A stretch of 41,913 bases of DNA from NCBI RefSeq assembly GCF_002777745.1, contig NZ_MEIO01000003.1, forward strand, positions 1 through 41,913, in the 5' to 3' direction. This document shows positions 25,870-35,661 of this stretch, one piece after another; position 1 is the stretch's first letter; every line of letters starts with the position of its first letter. The notes below the pieces were generated by a model that was given only the letters and a program-made list of their open reading frames with translations, did not search any database and was not told the origin of the DNA. The position numbers were made by a program, and so were the translations under genes. Source of the stretch: Snodgrassella alvi (GTDB taxonomy: Bacteria; Pseudomonadota; Gammaproteobacteria; Burkholderiales; Neisseriaceae).

Positions 25870-28146
25870 TTATTGTTTTAGACGAGCAAAAGCAGCAGCC
25901 ATGGCATTATCTGTGCTACCGGAACTTTGTGTTCTGCTATTCTGTTTGCGTGGGCGTTCGTGCCGTTGTGATGTAGGTTGGGCATCGTCATTTAGACGCA
26001 TAGATAGAGCGATGCGTTTACGAGGTATATCAACTTCGATTACTTTAACCTTAACTACATCACCGGCTTTAACAATATCGCGCGGATCGCTAATATAACG
26101 GTTGGCTAGTGCAGAAACATGTACCAATCCGTCCTGATGAACGCCGATATCAACAAAAGCTCCAAAGGCCGCCACATTGCTGACTACGCCCTCAAGTATC
26201 ATGCCGGACTGAAGATCAGTTATGTCTTCCACACCGTCGGCAAAGGTAGCGGTTTGGAATTCACCACGGGGATCACGACCGGGTTTTTCAAGCTCGGCCA
26301 GGATGTCGTTAATGGTAGGCAAGCCAACGTTATTATCGATATAATCGGTGGGTTTCAATGTCTTAATTACATTGCGGTTACCGATCAGCTGGTCGGCACG
26401 CAGTTGAGCTGTTTTAAGCATTCTGGCTACAATGGGATAGCTTTCGGGATGGACGGCACTGGCATCCAGAGGTTCATCTCCACCCTGAATACGCAGAAAG
26501 CCGGCAGCTTGTTCAAAAGTTTTGCTGCCTAGACGAGGTACTTTGAGCAGAGTCTGGCGATTGGAGAAAGCACCATTTAGGTCGCGATAGCTGACAATAT
26601 TCTGTGCCAGTGTGTTGTTCAAGCCAGAAATACGCGCGAGTAACGCAACTGAGGCGGTATTAACATCTACACCCACTGCATTCACGCAGTCTTCAACTAC
26701 GGCATCCAGGCTTTTGGCTAACTGGCTTTGGTTAACATCATGCTGATACTGGCCAACGCCAATGGACTTAGGGTCGATTTTAACTAACTCAGCCAGTGGG
26801 TCTTGCAGGCGGCGGGCAATAGAAACAGCTCCACGCAGACTAACATCCAAATCAGGAAATTCTTTGGCTGCCAGTGCAGAAGCAGAATAAACAGATGCGC
26901 CAGCTTCGGAGACAACGATTTTTTGCAGGTGGTAATCGGGCAGGGTGCGAATCAGCTCGCCGGCCAGTTTGTCAGTTTCTCTGCTGGCTGTACCGTTACC
27001 GATGGCGATCAGCCGAACTTTATACTGTTTAACCAGATGCATTAGTATGGTTAGTGCGCCTTTCCAGTCGTTACGTGGTTGGTGCGGGTAGATAGTGGCG
27101 GTTTCCAGTAGTTTACCGGTATCATCAACTACTGCTACCTTTACGCCAGTACGGATACCAGGGTCAAGGCCGATAGTGGTGAACCGTCCAGCTGGTGCCG
27201 CCAGTAGTAAATCTTTCAGATTTTGAGCAAAGATACTGATGGCCGCCTGATCTGCATTTTCTTTAAGCCGGTTTAAGGCTTCCAGTTCCAGTGACAGGAA
27301 AATTTTGGCACGCCAGCTTAAACGTACGGTGTCGCGTAACCAGCGGTCGGCTGCACGTCCCATATCGGTAATACCAAACTGCTGCGCAATAAGTTGTTCG
27401 TAAATACTCTGTTCACTCAGCGGTATATCATCTGGCTGGTATTTCAGACTGAGTGACAGTATGCCTTCATTACGGCCGCGTAATATGGCCAGTGCACGGT
27501 GACTGGGCATGCTGTGAATCGGTTCGCGGTGGTTGAAATAGTCTTTGAATTTCTCGCCAGTACTTTCCTGACCCTCAAGTACGGAGGCATGGATTTCTCC
27601 TTCGCGCCACAATTTATCACGTAATCGGCCAATCAGAGTGGCATCTTCGGCAAATTGTTCCATTAGAATTGCACGTGCACCATCCAGTGCAGCTTTACTA
27701 TCAGCTACATTATCATTTAAATAGTTTTGTGCGATAGTTTCTGGATTCAGGTCTGGCTGAGTCAGCAGGATTTGAGCCAGAGGTGCCAGTCCGTGTTCGC
27801 GGGCAATCTGTGCTTTGGTACGGCGTTTGGGCTTAAAGGGAAGATAAATATCTTCCAATGCGGTTTTGTTATCAACTGCTGCTATGGTCTGCCGCAATTC
27901 ATCAGTGAGTTTGCCCTGTTCTTCAATGCTGGATAGTACTGTCTGTTTGCGTTCCTGTAATTCACGCAGGTATTGTAGGCGTTCAGCAAGGGTACGTAGT
28001 TGAGTATCATCCAGACCTCCAGTAGCTTCTTTGCGGTAACGTGCCACAAACGGTACAGTGGCGCCATCATCCAGCAAGTCAATCGCTGCCTGAATCCGTG
28101 CAGAAGCAACATTCAGTTCTGAAGCAATTTTCTCAGTGATGTTCAT
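25870..28146 (-). CDS. tex: Tex, S1-domain transcription accessory protein
   Basis: Cytoplasmic nucleic-acid-binding protein associated with transcription, 758 residues. Domain order is as in characterised Tex proteins. A helical N-terminal region carries [19 protein letters not shown] (about 34-52) and [21 protein letters not shown] YqgF-like RNase H-fold domain follows ([20 protein letters not shown], about 328-347), then helix-hairpin-helix segments ([19 protein letters not shown] and [21 protein letters not shown]). A C-terminal S1 domain ([21 protein letters not shown] to KRIALSMRL) precedes a basic disordered tail. The gene is monocistronic and convergent with the lipoprotein gene. Tex supports pathogen fitness in several species; its precise biochemical role is not settled. 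Confidence 0.96.
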   Translation of the reverse strand: MNITEKIASELNVASARIQAAIDLLDDGATVPFVARYRKEATGGLDDTQLRTLAERLQYLRELQERKQTVLSSIEEQGKLTDELRQTIAAVDNKTALEDIYLPFKPKRRTKAQIAREHGLAPLAQILLTQPDLNPETIAQNYLNDNVADSKAALDGARAILMEQFAEDATLIGRLRDKLWREGEIHASVLEGQESTGEKFKDYFNHREPIHSMPSHRALAILRGRNEGILSLSLKYQPDDIPLSEQSIYEQLIAQQFGITDMGRAADRWLRDTVRLSWRAKIFLSLELEALNRLKENADQAAISIFAQNLKDLLLAAPAGRFTTIGLDPGIRTGVKVAVVDDTGKLLETATIYPHQPRNDWKGALTILMHLVKQYKVRLIAIGNGTASRETDKLAGELIRTLPDYHLQKIVVSEAGASVYSASALAAKEFPDLDVSLRGAVSIARRLQDPLAELVKIDPKSIGVGQYQHDVNQSQLAKSLDAVVEDCVNAVGVDVNTASVALLARISGLNNTLAQNIVSYRDLNGAFSNRQTLLKVPRLGSKTFEQAAGFLRIQGGDEPLDASAVHPESYPIVARMLKTAQLRADQLIGNRNVIKTLKPTDYIDNNVGLPTINDILAELEKPGRDPRGEFQTATFADGVEDITDLQSGMILEGVVSNVAAFGAFVDIGVHQDGLVHVSALANRYISDPRDIVKAGDVVKVKVIEVDIPRKRIALSMRLNDDAQPTSQRHERPRKQNSRTQSSGSTDNAMAAAFARLKQ

Positions 28147-28265
28147 AACAATTTAATCTGCAATCAAAAAGGCAAGCATAGCTGGCTACAGAAGCTTTGT
28201 CACCTGTTCCTGTATGTGAAAATCGCCAGTAAATATTGCCCTAAGCTGTATTAGCGGCCTGTATC

Positions 28266-28299
28266 AATAAAAAAGGCTATTTGTTTGAAACAAATAGCC
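28266..28299 (-). terminator. Rho-independent terminator after lldD
   Basis: Read on the minus strand, GGCTATTTGTTT and AAACAAATAGCC form a near-perfect palindromic stem, followed by TTTTTT, 27 bases beyond the lldD stop codon. Confidence 0.92.
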
Positions 28300-28325
28300 C
28301 TAAATGTTGTTTGAATTAGATGAAT

Positions 28326-29495
28326 TTATCTGGCAACAGGATAAGTACCGGGTATTAAAATATCCGTGTTGACGGCTTTAATATCGGTATGTCCAGTAAA
28401 GGCCATGGTGGTATCCATTTCATCATAGATAATTTCTAATGCGCGTTTTACTCCGTCTTCACCATATGCGCCCAGACCATATAGGAATGCTCGACCAATC
28501 AATGTACCTTTGGCACCCATGGCAATGGCTTTGAGAACGTCCTGACCACTGCGGATACCACTGTCCAGCCAAACTTCAATATTATTACCTACCGCAGAGA
28601 CAATATTGGGTAAAGCATGGATAGTAGAGGGGGCACCATCTAGCTGGCGGCCGCCATGATTGGATACCACAATCGCATCTGCACCAGATTTCACTGCCAT
28701 TTCAGCATCTTCAGCATCCAAGATACCTTTGATAATCAGTTTTCCCCCCCATAAATCCTTGATTTCTTCTATGTCTTTCCAGCTCAGACGCGGATCAAAT
28801 TGTTCAGATGTCCATGAGGACAGTGAGGTCATGTCAGCAACACCTTTGGTATGGCCAACGATGTTGCGGAAAGTGCGACGCTGAGTATTCAGCATGGCCA
28901 GACACCATTCTGGTTTGGTAGCCAGATTCATCCAGTTGCGCAGGGTTGGTTTAGGGGGAGTAGACAGGCCATTTTTGATGTCTTTATGTCTTTGTCCTAG
29001 TACCTGTAAATCGGCAGTAACCACCAGCGCGGAACATTGTGCAGCTTGAGCACGGCGAATCAGATCGCGCATGAATTCACGATCACGCATCACATACAGT
29101 TGAAACCAAAAAGGGGCGCTGGTGTTTTCTGCAACATCCTCGATGGAGCAGACAGACATGGTGGACAGGGTGAATGGTACACCAAATTTTTCTGCCGCCC
29201 GTGCCGCCAGAATCTCGCCATCAGCGTGTTGCATACCGGTTAATCCTGTAGGTGCCAGTGCCACAGGCATTTTTACTTGCTGGCCGACCATTGTCGTTTC
29301 CAGCGTGCGACCTGTCATGTCGGTCAATACACGCTGACGCAGTTTAATTCCTTGAAAATCAGCACTATTGGCATGATAGGTAGATTCTGTCCACGAACCG
29401 GTATCGGCATAATCGTAAAACATTTTTGGTACTTTGCGCTTGGCAACTTTGCGCAAGTCTTCGATACAGGTCATTTTGCTTAATTTTTTTTGCAT
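28326..29495 (-). CDS. lldD: FMN-dependent L-lactate dehydrogenase
   Basis: Membrane-associated flavoprotein of the 2-hydroxy-acid oxidase family that oxidises L-lactate to pyruvate and feeds electrons to quinone. The 389 residues show PKMFYDYADTGSWTESTY near the N-terminus, the FMN-site segments PVALAPTGLTGM and LSTMSVCSIEDVAENT, FQLYVMRDREF and VVTADLQVLGQRHKDIKNG. The catalytic His-Arg motif SNHGGRQLDGAPS and VWLDSGIRSGQDVLKAIAMGAKG complete the TIM barrel. AGGT precedes the ATG. No lldP permease or lldR regulator is adjacent. Lactate oxidation fits the aerobic, organic-acid-using metabolism of bee-gut Neisseriaceae, and the nearby DASS carrier could supply other carboxylates. Confidence 0.95.
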   Translation of the reverse strand: MQKKLSKMTCIEDLRKVAKRKVPKMFYDYADTGSWTESTYHANSADFQGIKLRQRVLTDMTGRTLETTMVGQQVKMPVALAPTGLTGMQHADGEILAARAAEKFGVPFTLSTMSVCSIEDVAENTSAPFWFQLYVMRDREFMRDLIRRAQAAQCSALVVTADLQVLGQRHKDIKNGLSTPPKPTLRNWMNLATKPEWCLAMLNTQRRTFRNIVGHTKGVADMTSLSSWTSEQFDPRLSWKDIEEIKDLWGGKLIIKGILDAEDAEMAVKSGADAIVVSNHGGRQLDGAPSTIHALPNIVSAVGNNIEVWLDSGIRSGQDVLKAIAMGAKGTLIGRAFLYGLGAYGEDGVKRALEIIYDEMDTTMAFTGHTDIKAVNTDILIPGTYPVAR

Positions 29496-29617
29496 GTGGT
29501 TACCTATTTTTCAAATATTCTTTATGGGTGCAGTTTTAACTGTATAAGATAATGTTATACATCAATTTTATCTGATCTGCCATAATGGTGTGCATACAGA
29601 TGGATGGCTGCTTGTAT

Positions 29618-29785
29618 TCAAACAACACGTGACAGTTTATAAATCATCACCATAATCAGAATCAGCAGACAGCTAATGCCAACCAGCATTGTCCATGGCC
29701 CCCAGCGTTGTGAGCGTCCACAAAATCCAGCCGTTAATATGGCACAACAAAGGCCAAGTAGAATGAGCAAAATGTTAAATTCCAT
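29618..29785 (-). CDS. Small membrane protein, 55 residues
   Basis: A small frame reads MEFNILLILLGLCCAILTAG, then FCGRSQRWGPWTMLVGISCL and a hydrophobic segment ending IYKLSRVV. It would have two membrane helices (about 3-20 and 32-50) joined by a short basic/Trp loop. GGAG lies 6 bases before the ATG, supporting translation. I do not recognise the family. It lies between lldD and dnaK on the same strand as both, with 122 bases to lldD and a dnaK terminator upstream, so it probably has its own promoter or shares that of lldD. Confidence 0.72.
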   Translation of the reverse strand: MEFNILLILLGLCCAILTAGFCGRSQRWGPWTMLVGISCLLILIMVMIYKLSRVV

Positions 29786-30048
29786 TTTTTACTCCAGTAA
29801 AAATCTCTTTGTTGTAAATAACTAATTCAATTATTGTAACGACCAGATTGCAAACCTGTCTGTTTTTTGACATATACGCTAAATGATTGCAACTACAGAC
29901 TATTTATCCATTTACTTTGCCTGCAAATTGCTGGCAAGCAGTACCTGAAATGAGTTTTAATTCAGCTAATGTCAAGTATGAATGTAATCACTTTTTTCTG
30001 TCAGGGCAAATATTCTGAAAAAAAAGGCTTTATCTGGCAGAAAGCGCA

Positions 30049-30080
30049 GATAAAATAAAACCCCACTCGCAAGTGGGGTT
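30049..30080 (-). terminator. Rho-independent terminator after dnaK
   Basis: On the minus strand AACCCCACT / AGTGGGGTT forms a 9-bp stem with loop TGCG and is followed by TTTTATTTTA, about 20 bases beyond the dnaK stop. The rest of 29786-30101 is AT-rich with no gene recognised. Confidence 0.9.
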
Positions 30081-30101
30081 AGATATTATAAAGAGAAGAA
30101 A

Positions 30102-32036
30102 TTAGCCTTTTTTCTCTTTGTCTTTTACTTCTTCAAATTCAGCATCAACGATATCATCGTTGCCCTTGTTTTGTGGCTGTTCTGCCTGAGTACCCGCTTG
30201 CTGGCCTTCTGCCTGTGCCTGAGCATACATCATTTCACCCAGCTTCTGGCTGGCTGTACCCAAGGCTTCAGTTTTGGCATCAATCGCAGCTTTATCCTCG
30301 CCTTTAACAGCTTCTTCAGCTTCCTTGATGGCCGCTTCAATTTTTTCTTTTTCAGCAGCATCCAGTTTGTCGCCGTAATCGCTTAAAGATTTTTGTACAG
30401 AGTGAATCAGTGCCTCAGCCTGATTGCGGCTGGCTACCAGTTCAGCCAGTTTACGATCTTCTTCAGCATTGGCCTCAGCATCTTTTACCATTCGTTCGAT
30501 TTCTTCTTCGCTTAAGCCAGAAGATGCCTGAATAGTAATGTTGGCTTCTTTGCCAGTGCCTTTATCTTTAGCAGATACATGCAGAATACCGTTGGCGTCA
30601 ATATCAAAAGTTACTTCTACTTGTGGTACACCACGTGGAGCCGGAGGAATATCACCCAGATTAAATTGTCCCAGACTCTTGTTGGCAGAAGCACGTTCAC
30701 GCTCGCCTTGCAATACATGGATGGTTACAGCACTCTGATTATCTTCAGCGGTAGAGAATGTCTGCGTTGCCTTAGTTGGGATGGTGGTATTTTTATTGAT
30801 GAGCTTGGTCATCACGCCACCCATGGTTTCAATACCCAGAGACAATGGTGTTACGTCTAGCAACAATACATCGCTACGATCGCCAGCCAGTACCGCACCT
30901 TGAATTGCAGCGCCTACAGCAACAGCTTCATCTGGATTAACGTCACGACGTGGTTCTTTGCCAAAGAAATCTTTAACAGCTTCCTGTACTTTTGGCATAC
31001 GGCTCTGACCGCCTACCAGAATAACATCGTTAATATCGTTTACGCTCAGGCCGGCATCTTTAATTGCAGTACGGCAAGGTTCGATAGAACGGGTAATCAG
31101 ATCTTCTACCAGACTTTCGAATTTGGCACGGGTAATCTTCATAGCCAAATGTTTTGGACCGGAAGCGTCCATAGTGATGTAAGGCAGATTGATTTCAGTC
31201 TGTTGACCACTAGAAAGCTCGATTTTGGCTTTTTCAGCAGCTTCTTTCAGTCGTTGTAAGGCCATTACATCATTTTTCAGATCAATTCCCTGATCTTTTT
31301 TGAATTCGTCAATAATGTAGTTAATCAGACGCTGGTCGAAGTCTTCACCACCGAGGAATGTATCACCATTGGTAGCCAGTACTTCAAACTGCTTATCACC
31401 ATCTATTTCGGCAATTTCAATAATGGAAATATCAAATGTACCACCACCAAGGTCGTAAACAGCAATCTTGCGGTCGCCTTTTTCGCCCTTATCCATACCA
31501 AAGGCCAGAGCAGCGGCAGTCGGTTCATTAATAATGCGTTTTACGTCCAGACCAGCAATACGACCGGCATCTTTAGTAGCCTGACGCTGGCTGTCATTAA
31601 AATAGGCCGGTACTGTAATTACAGCTTCAGTTACTTTTTCACCTAGATAATCTTCAGCCGCTTTTTTCATTTTGCGCAATACTTCGGCAGAAACTTGCGG
31701 AGGTGACAGTTTTTCGCCATGAGCTTCTACCCATGCATCGTTGTTATTGGCTTTAACAATTTGGAAAGGCATTGATTTAATATCGCGCTGTACTTCAGCA
31801 TCATCAAATTTTCGACCAATCAAACGTTTTACTGCATAAATAGTGTTTTTGGGGTTGGTTACAGCCTGACGTTTGGCCGGTGCACCCACCAAAATTTCAT
31901 TATCATCCAGATAAGCTACGATAGAAGGGGTAGTACGCGCACCTTCAGCATTTTCGATTACCTTAGTCTGGCCACCTTCGGAAATGGCAACACAGGAGTT
32001 GGTAGTACCCAAGTCTATACCGATTACTTTTGCCAT
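30102..32036 (-). CDS. dnaK: Hsp70 chaperone DnaK
   Basis: ATP-driven cytoplasmic chaperone working with DnaJ and GrpE. The 644 residues match the family. The nucleotide-binding domain has [13 protein letters not shown] at the N-terminus, [47 protein letters not shown] and [14 protein letters not shown]. The linker [19 protein letters not shown] follows, then the substrate-binding domain and helical lid, and the tail [14 protein letters not shown] typical of proteobacterial DnaK. AGGAG precedes the ATG. No grpE or dnaJ gene is present on either side, so the locus is monocistronic, as I recall for several Neisseriaceae. A sigma-32-type promoter is visible about 100 bases upstream. Confidence 0.98.
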   Translation of the reverse strand: MAKVIGIDLGTTNSCVAISEGGQTKVIENAEGARTTPSIVAYLDDNEILVGAPAKRQAVTNPKNTIYAVKRLIGRKFDDAEVQRDIKSMPFQIVKANNNDAWVEAHGEKLSPPQVSAEVLRKMKKAAEDYLGEKVTEAVITVPAYFNDSQRQATKDAGRIAGLDVKRIINEPTAAALAFGMDKGEKGDRKIAVYDLGGGTFDISIIEIAEIDGDKQFEVLATNGDTFLGGEDFDQRLINYIIDEFKKDQGIDLKNDVMALQRLKEAAEKAKIELSSGQQTEINLPYITMDASGPKHLAMKITRAKFESLVEDLITRSIEPCRTAIKDAGLSVNDINDVILVGGQSRMPKVQEAVKDFFGKEPRRDVNPDEAVAVGAAIQGAVLAGDRSDVLLLDVTPLSLGIETMGGVMTKLINKNTTIPTKATQTFSTAEDNQSAVTIHVLQGERERASANKSLGQFNLGDIPPAPRGVPQVEVTFDIDANGILHVSAKDKGTGKEANITIQASSGLSEEEIERMVKDAEANAEEDRKLAELVASRNQAEALIHSVQKSLSDYGDKLDAAEKEKIEAAIKEAEEAVKGEDKAAIDAKTEALGTASQKLGEMMYAQAQAEGQQAGTQAEQPQNKGNDDIVDAEFEEVKDKEKKG

Positions 32037-32139
32037 AATTTAAAAATCTCCTAATGATTTAATTTCGTAATTTGCGCCATTATCGTACGGCTACAAATAA
32101 GTAGTTCAAAACCACTGCTATACTATTGCTAATGAATCG

Positions 32140-32168
32140 TAAATGGGTATGCCTGAGACGATTTCAAG
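32140..32168 (-). promoter_or_regulatory. Sigma-32 (RpoH) heat-shock promoter of dnaK
   Basis: On the minus strand, CTTGAA (complement of 32163-32168) is followed after 15 bases by CCCATTTA (complement of 32140-32147). This matches the RpoH consensus CTTGAAA with CCCCATnTA at normal spacing. The predicted start is near 32132, giving a leader of about 95 bases before dnaK. Confidence 0.78.
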
Positions 32169-32300
32169 CATAGTTTTGCAAATTTTATCCAAATAATAGT
32201 GACAAGAAAGTCTGCTTTAACATCAATAGCGTTTGCTTACATGGTTATATGTTATATTCATTCAGGCTTGAACAGTAAAATCGTTCTACTTATCTGATTA

Positions 32301-32339
32301 ATACCGTCTGATGCTTTTTTGCTCTATATCAGACGGTAT
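32301..32339. repeat. DUS-like 12-base inverted repeat in the dnaK / DASS carrier intergenic region
   Basis: ATACCGTCTGAT (32301-32312) and its exact complement ATCAGACGGTAT (32328-32339) flank a T-rich 15-base loop. Each arm matches the Neisseria uptake sequence ATGCCGTCTGAA at 10 of 12 positions. The hairpin lies between two divergent genes, so it does not terminate either one from its own end. Confidence 0.7.
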
Positions 32340-32425
32340 ATAACAATAAGAGTCTATAATCACTCTTAATATTAACGATTTCTGTCTGGCTGTATCTATA
32401 TCTTCATGATCTAGGAGTATGTTGT

Positions 32426-33895
32426 ATGCCTGAAAAAATTGGGTTCAAACCCATTCCCGCAGCCGTAGCGCTGTTAATCAGCCTGATTATCTGGTTTGCT
32501 ATACCGATACCAGAAGGGGTGTCACCTCAGGCTTGGCATTTATTGGCCATGTTTGTGGGTGTTATTGCGGCTATTATTGGTAAAGCCATGCCAATTGGAG
32601 CATTATCCATTATTGCTATTATGCTTGTGGCATTAACCGGGGTTACCGCAGATACCCCTAGCAAAGCCATGAATGATGCGCTGAGCAGTTTTGGTAACCC
32701 GCTGATCTGGTTGATTGGTGTGGCTATCATGATTTCACGCGGCTTGTTAAAAACCGGCTTGGGTGCACGTGTTGGCTATCTGTTTATTGGTTTGTGGGGT
32801 AAACGCACATTGGGTGTTGCCTACAGCTTGGCCGTAGTGGAACTGTTACTGGCTCCGGTGACACCAAGTAATACAGCACGTGGTGGTGGCATTATTCATC
32901 CAATCATGAAGTCTATTGCATCCAGCTATGATTCTGATCCAGAAAAAGGTACAGAAAAACGCATGGGTAAATTTCTGGCTCTGGTTAACTACCACGCCAA
33001 CCCTATCAGCTCAATCATGTTTATTACTGCTACCGCACCTAATCCATTAATTGTGGATCTTGTAGGCAAAGCAACAAACTATGATATACATATATCATGG
33101 GGTACATGGGCGCTGGCCATGTTATTGCCTGGTCTGGTAGCCATGTTTCTAATGCCATTGTTCATATATTGGATGTATCCGCCTGAAATCAAGCAGACTC
33201 CTAATGCAGTTGCATTTGCTAAAGAGCGCCTGAAAGAACAAGGACCAATGACCCGTGATGAAAAAATCATGCTGGGTATTTTTGCAGTATTACTAATTCT
33301 GTGGGCAGGTATACCGGCCATGCTGTTTGGCAAAGCCTTTACTGTCGACCCAACCACTACTGCATTCATTGGTCTGTCACTGTTATTGTTAACCGGTGTA
33401 TTAAGCTGGGACGACATTCTGAAAGAAAAAAGTGCATGGGATACCATTACTTGGTTTGCGGCACTGGTAATGATGGCTACTTTCCTGAATAAACTGGGGC
33501 TAATTACTTGGTTCTCCGGTGTATTGGAAACCAGTATTGGTAGTCTGGGTATGGGCTGGATGGGTGCATGTGCACTGTTATTACTGGCTTATATGTATGC
33601 ACACTATATGTTTGCCAGTACCACGGCACATATCACGGCCATGTTTGCTGCTTTCTATTCTGCCGGTTTGGCATTAGGTGCACCTCCTATGCTATTTGCA
33701 CTGATGATGGCCGCCGCCTCCAGCATCATGATGACGCTTACTCATTATGCTACTGGTACCTCACCTGTAGTATTCGGTTCTGGTTACGTTACATTAGGCG
33801 AATGGTGGAAAGTTGGTTTCATCATGAGCGTACTTGAACTGATCATATTCGTGGTTATCGGTGGTATATGGTGGAAAGTTCTGGGTTTATATTAA
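32426..33895 (+). CDS. DASS-family anion symporter/antiporter (CitT/TtdT-like)
   Basis: Inner-membrane di- or tricarboxylate carrier of the divalent-anion:Na+ symporter family, 489 residues with about 12 helices. Family motifs: LLAPVTPSNTARGGGIIHPI, the first SNT clamp with the ArgGlyGly region, NYHANPISSIMFITATAPNP, and the C-terminal clamp LTHYATGTSPVVFGSGYV with a Thr-Gly-Thr motif. The sequence is closest in style to the CitT/TtdT/YbhI subgroup that exchanges citrate, tartrate or oxoglutarate for succinate; exact substrate is not deducible. It is monocistronic, with AGGAG before the ATG and a strong terminator after it, divergent from dnaK across 389 bases. Confidence 0.93.
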   Translation: MPEKIGFKPIPAAVALLISLIIWFAIPIPEGVSPQAWHLLAMFVGVIAAIIGKAMPIGALSIIAIMLVALTGVTADTPSKAMNDALSSFGNPLIWLIGVAIMISRGLLKTGLGARVGYLFIGLWGKRTLGVAYSLAVVELLLAPVTPSNTARGGGIIHPIMKSIASSYDSDPEKGTEKRMGKFLALVNYHANPISSIMFITATAPNPLIVDLVGKATNYDIHISWGTWALAMLLPGLVAMFLMPLFIYWMYPPEIKQTPNAVAFAKERLKEQGPMTRDEKIMLGIFAVLLILWAGIPAMLFGKAFTVDPTTTAFIGLSLLLLTGVLSWDDILKEKSAWDTITWFAALVMMATFLNKLGLITWFSGVLETSIGSLGMGWMGACALLLLAYMYAHYMFASTTAHITAMFAAFYSAGLALGAPPMLFALMMAAASSIMMTLTHYATGTSPVVFGSGYVTLGEWWKVGFIMSVLELIIFVVIGGIWWKVLGLY

Positions 33896-33915
33896 TCCAA
33901 TCTGTTCACTCTCTC

Positions 33916-33946
33916 AGGCTGCCAAAATTATGGCAGCCTTTTTTGT
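33916..33946 (+). terminator. Rho-independent terminator after the DASS carrier gene
   Basis: Nine-bp perfect stem AGGCTGCCA / TGGCAGCCT with a 6-base loop, running into TTTTTTGTTGTTT, 20 bases after the stop codon. Confidence 0.92.
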
Positions 33947-34023
33947 TGTTTAAAATCAAATTCAATGGTTTTGACAGCGATTTTACTTGTTGCTTCTGTT
34001 TGGAATCGGTTATGATGCATTGC

Positions 34024-34140
34024 CTTAAGGGAGTAGTTGCACAGGTGATTTCTTCAGTACCTGTGGTTACGGTCAACATATTTACAGCTTTTGCTGTATG
34101 GTCGTAACGTCTACTAAATGGTGGATTAACGAGACTTGAG
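34024..34140 (+). ncRNA. yybP-ykoY manganese riboswitch
   Basis: The two conserved loop sequences are present: AAGGGAGTAG near 34027-34036 and TTAACGAGAC near 34127-34135. P1 closes with CTTAAG (34024-34029) against CTTGAG (34135-34140). One inner helix is CACAGGT/ACCTGTG (34040-34065). Another is GTTACG/CGTAAC (34067-34108) with an inner TACAGC/GCTGTA hairpin. This is the paperclip architecture of the Mn2+-sensing class (Rfam yybP-ykoY). It sits directly upstream of a GDT1/UPF0016 Mn exporter gene, the expected partner. Downstream, GGCGGGC at 34159-34165 can pair either locally or with GCCCGCC at 34191-34197, a plausible expression platform. Confidence 0.85.
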
Positions 34141-34212
34141 ACAGGATAAAACCGCTATGGCGGGCGTTTTATCGTGTCTTTTGTCTTTATGCCCGCCAAC
34201 GGTATTCTAAAA

Positions 34213-34782
34213 ATGATTCATGCTTTTCTATCTTCTGTAGTTCCTGTCGCTTTGGCTGAAATTGGTGACAAAACTCAATTACTGACTTTATTTCTTGCTA
34301 CTCGCTTTGCCCGAAAATATGCCATTATCTCTGGTATGCTATGTGCTACCTTACTTAATCATATTGTTTCTGCTTGGCTTGGGGTTGAAGTGGCGCATTT
34401 TTTTACACCTCAATTAATGGGCTGGGTAGTAGGTTTCAGTTTTCTAGTGGTGGGTTTATGGCTGTTAAAACCAGACAAAGATGAAGGGGTAGATACCCGT
34501 TTTATGCGCTATGGTCCGTTTGTGGCTACAGCAATATTGTTCTTTTTGGCAGAAGTAGGGGATAAAACCCAAATCGCTACAATATTACTGGCTGCACAAT
34601 ATCGTGATTTATACTCAGTAGTATTGGGCAGTACCGTAGGCTTATTACTGGCAAATGTTCCTGTAATATTTTTTGGCAACTGGCTGATGCAACGCTTACC
34701 TCTCAATCGAATCCGTATAGGTGCCTGCTTATTATTTTGTCTTTTAGGCGTTATTACTCTGATTCAGACATGGTTAAATTAA
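34213..34782 (+). CDS. mntX: GDT1/TMEM165-family (UPF0016) manganese exporter
   Basis: Small inner-membrane cation exporter that lowers toxic cytoplasmic Mn2+; the Neisseria homologue is called MntX. The 189 residues have about six helices and the duplicated family signature E-x-G-D-K-T: AEIGDKTQLLTLFLATRF in the first half and AEVGDKTQIATILLAAQY in the second. I chose the ATG at 34213 because homologues begin shortly before ALAEIGDKTQ; an upstream ATG at 34189 and a GTG at 34174 lie within the riboswitch expression platform and have no family match. Expression is presumably switched on by Mn2+ through the upstream riboswitch. tag follows after 55 bases and may be cotranscribed. Confidence 0.9.
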   Translation: MIHAFLSSVVPVALAEIGDKTQLLTLFLATRFARKYAIISGMLCATLLNHIVSAWLGVEVAHFFTPQLMGWVVGFSFLVVGLWLLKPDKDEGVDTRFMRYGPFVATAILFFLAEVGDKTQIATILLAAQYRDLYSVVLGSTVGLLLANVPVIFFGNWLMQRLPLNRIRIGACLLFCLLGVITLIQTWLN

Positions 34783-34837
34783 AGTATCTGGGATCACAGA
34801 GCAGATTTATTAATATTATCGGACTCATCTAAAGACC

Positions 34838-35398
34838 ATGCAAAAACTGTTGAAACGGTGTGACTGGGTTAAATCAGATCCCCTCTATCAGCATTATCAT
34901 GATTATGAATGGGGGCAGGTGCAAAAAGACGGACAAAAACTATTTGAAAAAATCTGTCTGGAAGGACAGCAAGCTGGTTTATCATGGATTACAGTGTTAA
35001 AAAAACGTGAGGAATACCGACGTTGCTTTTACAATTTTAACCCACATAGAATTATTACTATCACAGATATCGAACCATTGCTACAAAATCCGGGGCTGAT
35101 TCGCCATCCGGCCAAATTGCAGTCTATCATTAACAACGCCCATGCCTATCTCACCATGCAGCAGCATGGTGAAGAGTTTGCCAGCTTTATATGGTCATTT
35201 GTCAATTATCAACCGGTTATCAATCACTATAAACTTTTATCTGAAGTGCCGGCACAAACAAAAGTCAGTGCTGCTATGTCTAAAGCATTAAAACATCGTG
35301 GCTTTAGTTTTGTCGGACCCACCATCTGTTATGCTTTTATGCAATCAATGGGATTAGTAAATGATCATTTAACTAGTTGTTTTTGCGCCCAGCATTAA
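34838..35398 (+). CDS. tag: DNA-3-methyladenine glycosylase I
   Basis: Base-excision repair enzyme removing 3-methyladenine from alkylated DNA. 186 residues, as in E. coli Tag. The N-terminal RCDWVKSDPLYQHYHDYEWG gives zinc ligands Cys8 and His21. The segment LFEKICLEGQQAGLSWITVL contains the helix-hairpin-helix region and catalytic Glu. The C-terminal NDHLTSCF supplies the second His-x3-Cys zinc pair. The spacing of all four ligands matches E. coli Tag. It is downstream of the Mn exporter gene; no terminator is evident between them. Confidence 0.96.
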   Translation: MQKLLKRCDWVKSDPLYQHYHDYEWGQVQKDGQKLFEKICLEGQQAGLSWITVLKKREEYRRCFYNFNPHRIITITDIEPLLQNPGLIRHPAKLQSIINNAHAYLTMQQHGEEFASFIWSFVNYQPVINHYKLLSEVPAQTKVSAAMSKALKHRGFSFVGPTICYAFMQSMGLVNDHLTSCFCAQH

Positions 35399-35661
35399 AA
35401 GTAGCCAGTTCGTATATATACCTATGTAAGCAGAATAAACCAAAAATTTGTTTGCAAAAAATATACAAATTAATAAATCATATGTCATGAAGGTAAAAAC
35501 TGTGATAAAACATGAGCACAATAAATAATTTATCGTATAATCATATTCCTTGACTTAATATGCAGTTTTATTGGTTAATTAACTTAATCAGAGTAGTTGA
35601 GATACAAATCTGTTTGTTTTTAGAGTTTAATCTTTTAATTCAGACGCAATGAGCCTTTGTC

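Noticed and set aside
34174-34212. Upstream GTG/ATG start for the GDT1-type gene
   Set aside because: The extra residues have no family match and overlap the riboswitch expression platform.
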